This document shows, in pieces, positions 60,858 to 64,000 of a stretch of DNA of 64,000 bases. The DNA is from Nocardia sp. CC227C. GTDB lineage: Bacteria > Actinomycetota > Actinomycetes > Mycobacteriales > Mycobacteriaceae. The translations under genes were made by a program, and so were the position numbers. Location: positions 186,001 through 250,000 of the forward strand of contig NZ_JASITE010000007.1 in assembly GCF_030767025.1 (NCBI RefSeq). The letters are read 5' to 3'. Positions within the stretch are counted from its first letter, which is position 1. Each line of letters starts with the position of its first letter. The notes beneath the pieces are model-generated. The model was not told the origin of the DNA, did not search any database, and was given only the letters and a program-made list of their open reading frames with translations.

Positions 60858-61643
60858 GTGCACGACGGCTACGCTGTTCCGCCGAAGGGGTACACGCCGA
60901 TCCGGGGTTGGCCGCACTCGATGCGTCTGAGCGCGTGGTATGCGGTCTTCGGTGTGGTGCTCGTGGTCGTGGGCGTATTCGCCGGCAGGCCACTGGGCAC
61001 GACGCTCGCGGCGGTCGGTGTCATGATCGTGCTGGCGTGGATGCTGCCACGTCGAACGACGGTGGAGATGGGTTCGAATCCACCGGTTCTGCGCGCGCAG
61101 CGGCTACGCGACCCGCAACTCATCGCGGTGCTGTCGACCGCCGGGGTCGGGGTCGCCTTCCTCGACACGGGGCTGTACGAGGGGGGAGCGCTCTTCGTCG
61201 TTGTCGGAGCGGTGCTCGTCGCGCTCACGGCATATGCGATCGTCCAACGGCTGGTGGTGGTGCGTGCTTACTCGATGACGTTCTCCCCGGCGAGTCTGAT
61301 CATCACCGGCGGGTCGCTGGTACACGAATTCGATTGGGAGGACATCGAAGACGTCGAGCTGATCCGTCGGCCGTGGGCGTCGCGGGAAGCCTCGCTGAAG
61401 TTCAGGTGCCGAACGGCCCGGTCCGAGGTGTCCCGCAACGGTCCGATCGAGCGATCCGGCGCGTGGGGCCGACAACTACGCCCGTCCGTCTGGATCATCA
61501 ACACCGTGAGCTGGTCGGTCGACCCCAACGGCCTGCTGTCGACGGTCCGCTACTTCCTCGACCACCCCGACCGGCGCACGGTCAGCTCCGGGGAACTGGC
61601 GGCGATGCTGGAATCGGACGAGCCGGAGTTCGAGCTGTGGTGA
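60858..61643 (+). CDS. Membrane protein with PH-like C-terminal domain
   Basis: A 261-residue protein with four hydrophobic segments (about 19-120) and a C-terminal soluble part of about 130 residues (MTFSPASLIITGGSLVHEFDWEDIEDVELI and beyond) resembling bacterial PH domains. GTG 60858 is chosen because GAGAGAGGA precedes it by six bases; starts at 60828 and 60837 are weaker. The stop overlaps the next gene by four bases. Confidence 0.75.
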   Translation: MHDGYAVPPKGYTPIRGWPHSMRLSAWYAVFGVVLVVVGVFAGRPLGTTLAAVGVMIVLAWMLPRRTTVEMGSNPPVLRAQRLRDPQLIAVLSTAGVGVAFLDTGLYEGGALFVVVGAVLVALTAYAIVQRLVVVRAYSMTFSPASLIITGGSLVHEFDWEDIEDVELIRRPWASREASLKFRCRTARSEVSRNGPIERSGAWGRQLRPSVWIINTVSWSVDPNGLLSTVRYFLDHPDRRTVSSGELAAMLESDEPEFELW

Positions 61644-62260
61644 CCGATCGAGCCGAAGAAGTGCGGTGGTGGAAGCGATCCGAGCGGAGGATCCTCGCAG
61701 ATCCGCGCATGTTCACGGTCAGCGCGGACGCGTACCGGTGGGCCGAGACGTGGGTGGTAAGTGAGCTGAGAACCCTTCCACTGCACGAGGATTCGTTACA
61801 GCGCTGGAGTGTCGCGTTGGGCTTGCCAAACAACCCCTACCGGTTCTCCTTCGAGACGGTGATCAACGCGGTGCTTCGTCGCGCAGTCGGTGACGGGGTC
61901 ATTGCCGTACCCGAACCGGGGGTTGTCAGGAGCAACGGCAGTTTCCGCGACCCGGTCACCGAAGTGACCATCGGTCTCTCGTTCGGCTTCGTGTCCGAAC
62001 GTACCGACTGCCTGACCGTTTCCAGCCCTCGGCCCCTGATCTACGCAGATCTCGATGCTCGGCCGGAGCGCGGTGCGGCAGCGGTGGTCGCACTCCTCGA
62101 TAATGTTTCGGAGATACTGCGCGCGCCTCGCTACCCCATAGGCCCGCTCAGGTGGTCTCCGGGTGGGCACGTTCGTACCAGGTGCACCAACCGCGATGTG
62201 CGGCTAGCCTTGCGGGCCGATGGATACGCCGCGCCGCCCACTGCTCTTCCTCGACGTTGA
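61640..62260 (+). CDS. Hypothetical protein, 206 aa
   Basis: A 206-residue soluble protein translationally coupled to the PH-like membrane protein (GTGA overlap). Natural blocks include WKRSERRILADPRMFTVSAD, WETWVVSELRTLPLHEDSLQ-type stretch, and PYRFSFETVINAVLRRAVGD. No family recognised. A partner role with the preceding membrane protein is likely. Confidence 0.65.
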   Translation: MTDRAEEVRWWKRSERRILADPRMFTVSADAYRWAETWVVSELRTLPLHEDSLQRWSVALGLPNNPYRFSFETVINAVLRRAVGDGVIAVPEPGVVRSNGSFRDPVTEVTIGLSFGFVSERTDCLTVSSPRPLIYADLDARPERGAAAVVALLDNVSEILRAPRYPIGPLRWSPGGHVRTRCTNRDVRLALRADGYAAPPTALPRR

Positions 62261-62366
62261 CGGCCCGCTCATACCCTTCGGCGCGAAACCCGAAGGCACC
62301 CGAGCAAGTTCGTCCGTCCGAGACGAACTCGATATCGTGCTCGCCAGGTCGGCACGTCGCCCCTGA
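62220..62366 (+). pseudogene. HAD-domain N-terminal fragment
   Basis: ATG 62220 opens a 48-codon frame beginning MDTPRRPLLFLDVDGPLIPFG, the motif I of a HAD protein family that normally runs about 150-200 residues. It stops at 62364-62366. It overlaps the end of the preceding gene. The missing C-terminal part shows a truncation. Confidence 0.75.
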
Positions 62367-62427
62367 GCGGGGCGACGACGCAGAAGCTGGATTGTCTCGT
62401 CTGTGTGGACGTCTGTCCTCGGGGTCG

Positions 62428-63072
62428 CTAGCCCGCGCAGCGCTCGCGCAGGGTGTCCACGCCGGGGCCGGTGAGGTCGTCGCAGTAGGCGGACCGACCG
62501 GCCATCGCCATGGTCAGCGCGAGCGTCGTGCCGCTCACCAGGGGGCCGGTTCCGGTGGCGAACGGGCCGTCGCTGGCTTCCAGGCGGAGTCCCTCGATCG
62601 TGCTGCGGCTGGTGACCGTGAAGTCCCGGCTCGCGTAGAAGCGCGCGACCTCGGTGGCTGCTTCGACCGAGGGCTCGCGAGGCATACCCAGCGGGCGGCG
62701 GATGTCCTGCGCGTGCACGACCACCTCACCCAGCCAGGCCGCCGTATGCCCCGACGCGGCGGTGGTGCTGGTGACCACCGCCCGGAACCGCGCCAAGGTC
62801 TCCGCGGGGGTCGCACCCCGATGCTCGGCCAGCCGCCGCGCATTGTGCTCATCGAAATCGAACCGGACACCGACGACACTGCGCAGCCACCGGAACCGCC
62901 CGATACTCGCCGCCGCGGTGAGGTGGGCGACAACCTCCTCCACGGTCCATTCCCCGCACAGCGACCGCTCGGCCCACCGCGCATCGTCCAACTCGGCGAG
63001 ATCATCGGCCAATGCCGCACGCTCGGCGTGGGCCATGGCCCACAGCTCGTCACGGGTAACCGGCTTCGTCAC
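62428..63072 (-). CDS. Mycothiol-dependent maleylpyruvate isomerase-like (DinB fold) protein
   Basis: A 214-residue protein. The DinB-like metal-binding pattern is seen as HLTAAA near the front and GHTAAWLGEVVVHAQDIRRPLG in the middle, with three His. The opening ELWAMAHAERAALADDLAEL and CGEWTVEEVVAHL are typical of the TIGR03083 group. Mycothiol users occur only in actinobacteria. GTG 63072 follows AGGAGG. Substrate unknown. Confidence 0.88.
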   Translation of the reverse strand: MTKPVTRDELWAMAHAERAALADDLAELDDARWAERSLCGEWTVEEVVAHLTAAASIGRFRWLRSVVGVRFDFDEHNARRLAEHRGATPAETLARFRAVVTSTTAASGHTAAWLGEVVVHAQDIRRPLGMPREPSVEAATEVARFYASRDFTVTSRSTIEGLRLEASDGPFATGTGPLVSGTTLALTMAMAGRSAYCDDLTGPGVDTLRERCAG

Positions 63073-63519
63073 GCGAGGCAACCTCCTGGTTCGTCGCTGC
63101 CGCCAGTCGACAGCGCGGGCGGGACCCATCGACCGCACGGCACGATCGCAGGCCATCGCTGTACCGACGACACGGGCCGCGAAAAGTCATCGGTCGGGTC
63201 CCTGCGGCCCGTGCGCGGCACCCTGCACAGGCGGGCCACAGGCACGCCTGCGGCGGAACGGCACTCTTCCAGCACGGTGGGGCGAGAGGTTCGCCCACGC
63301 GGATGCTGATCCGGCTGCTCGCGCCCCGGAGGCCGGTCCAGCGGCGGGTGTTGGTGTAGTCGCGCAGGCCACGGGGATACCGCCGGGTCGGCTCGGTGCC
63401 ATGGCGTTCGATCCGGTACGGCCGCGAGAGCGGGACCGGGATGCGAATTTCCGAACACGGCTCGTACGCCGCGAGTTAGCATGTCGCACCGACCGACTCG
63501 ACAGGTGCGGAGGTGGGGT
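63073..63519. other. 447-base region without a recognised gene
   Basis: No frame with natural composition or clear hairpin was found. The AraC-type gene starts at its right edge. Confidence 0.4.
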
Positions 63520-64000
63520 GTGGGGACCGATCAGACGCTGTTGCACCGCTTCGTGCTGAATCAGCTGGAGCGAGCGGGACTCGATCGGGAGCGGATGATC
63601 CGGGAGTGCGGCGTGCCCGGGTGGGCGTTGTCCGGGGACGGCGTGCACGTTTCCAGCGAGACGTTCTGGCGGTTGTGGGAGATCGGGGCGCGCTGGCTGG
63701 ACGACCCGGATGTGGCGCTGCGGGTGGCCAGCCGCTACGAGCTGAAGGCAACCCGGCTGTACGACTATCTGTTCGTCAGCGCGCCGACGGTCGGCGCGGG
63801 ACTGGCGACATGCGGCCCGTATGTCGCCGCGGTGACCACCAACCACCGGTTCGATGTCGTCGACGGTGACCGCGGCCCGACGCTGCGACTCGATATGGTC
63901 GACGGCGGGGAACGCGCGCGAGATCACACGCATCTATGGGGATTGACCGCCGTATTGACCCGAGCCCGACGGGTCGTCGCGGCCTCCCTGGACCCGATCG
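63520..64000 (+). CDS. AraC-type regulator, N-terminal part (runs off the window end)
   Basis: A frame from GTG 63520 stays open to the last base; 160 residues are visible. The sequence (LLHRFVLNQLERAGLDRERM, then SSETFWRLWEIGARWLDDPD and VALRVASRYELKATRLYDYL) matches the Arabinose_bd/OruR-type sensory domain of AraC-family regulators, whose HTH would lie beyond the window. GGAGGTGGGG precedes the GTG by five bases; an in-frame ATG at 63481 is an alternative. Confidence 0.85.
   Translation, partial: MGTDQTLLHRFVLNQLERAGLDRERMIRECGVPGWALSGDGVHVSSETFWRLWEIGARWLDDPDVALRVASRYELKATRLYDYLFVSAPTVGAGLATCGPYVAAVTTNHRFDVVDGDRGPTLRLDMVDGGERARDHTHLWGLTAVLTRARRVVAASLDPI

Noticed and set aside
61065..61090. 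GGTTCGAATCC, a T-loop-like sequence of a tRNA
   Set aside because: It lies inside a well-supported coding region and no acceptor or anticodon arm is present around it.

Overview
The window is a 64 kb piece of a high-GC actinobacterial chromosome. It most resembles a mycolic-acid-containing member of the Mycobacteriales (Nocardia or a close relative). The evidence is a SufR-SufBDCSU-SufT cluster, a GT-C mannosyltransferase of the MptB type with an upstream ABC pair and heme A synthase (the neighbourhood seen around Rv1456c-Rv1466 of Mycobacterium tuberculosis), Scr1-type HTH/DUF397 pairs, a PrcB-type proteasome subunit, a mycothiol-dependent isomerase fold protein, and many leaderless GTG starts. 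No rRNA, tRNA, CRISPR array or intact insertion sequence was recognised.

Layout. 1-2.3 kb: a partial unknown gene, two small unknown genes, and an HTH/DUF397 pair. 2.3-12.7 kb: heme A synthase, a WYL regulator divergent from a glyoxalase-fold protein, an operon of two half-size ABC transporters plus a TetR regulator behind a possible iron box, then an overlapping ABC permease-ATPase-mannosyltransferase operon. 13-25 kb: an orphan proteasome beta subunit, a broken dehydrogenase, a secreted protein divergent from a two-component system, a Ser/Thr kinase, a MinD-like protein, an agmatine-deiminase-like lipoprotein with its TetR regulator, and an alpha/beta hydrolase. 25-31.5 kb: the complete suf operon. 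31.6-45 kb: a ribosome-hibernation-type protein, a LexA-like repressor, secreted proteins, Ku, lycopene cyclase, a TetR-old yellow enzyme operon, an ECF42-type sigma factor with its DGPF partner, and a dehydrogenase. 45-48.8 kb: HxlR and TetR regulators with their neighbours. 48.8-53.6 kb: a decayed stretch with a cytochrome P450 relic, a truncated lipoprotein and unknown genes. 53.6-64 kb: an ion channel, LtrA, a P-loop ATPase translationally coupled to a membrane-anchored binding protein, small secreted and membrane proteins, a HAD relic, and a partial AraC-type regulator that runs off the end.

How parts work together. The suf genes build and deliver Fe-S clusters under SufR, which has a candidate operator across its own start. 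The ctaA, ABC, mptB and suf backbone seems to have been split by two inserted blocks. Many regulators carry a clear palindrome or promoter next to them: WYL, several TetR genes, the response regulator, ECF42 and HxlR. The window is therefore a good place to read local autoregulation. The least explained items are the stand-alone proteasome beta subunit and the ATPase/binding-protein pair.
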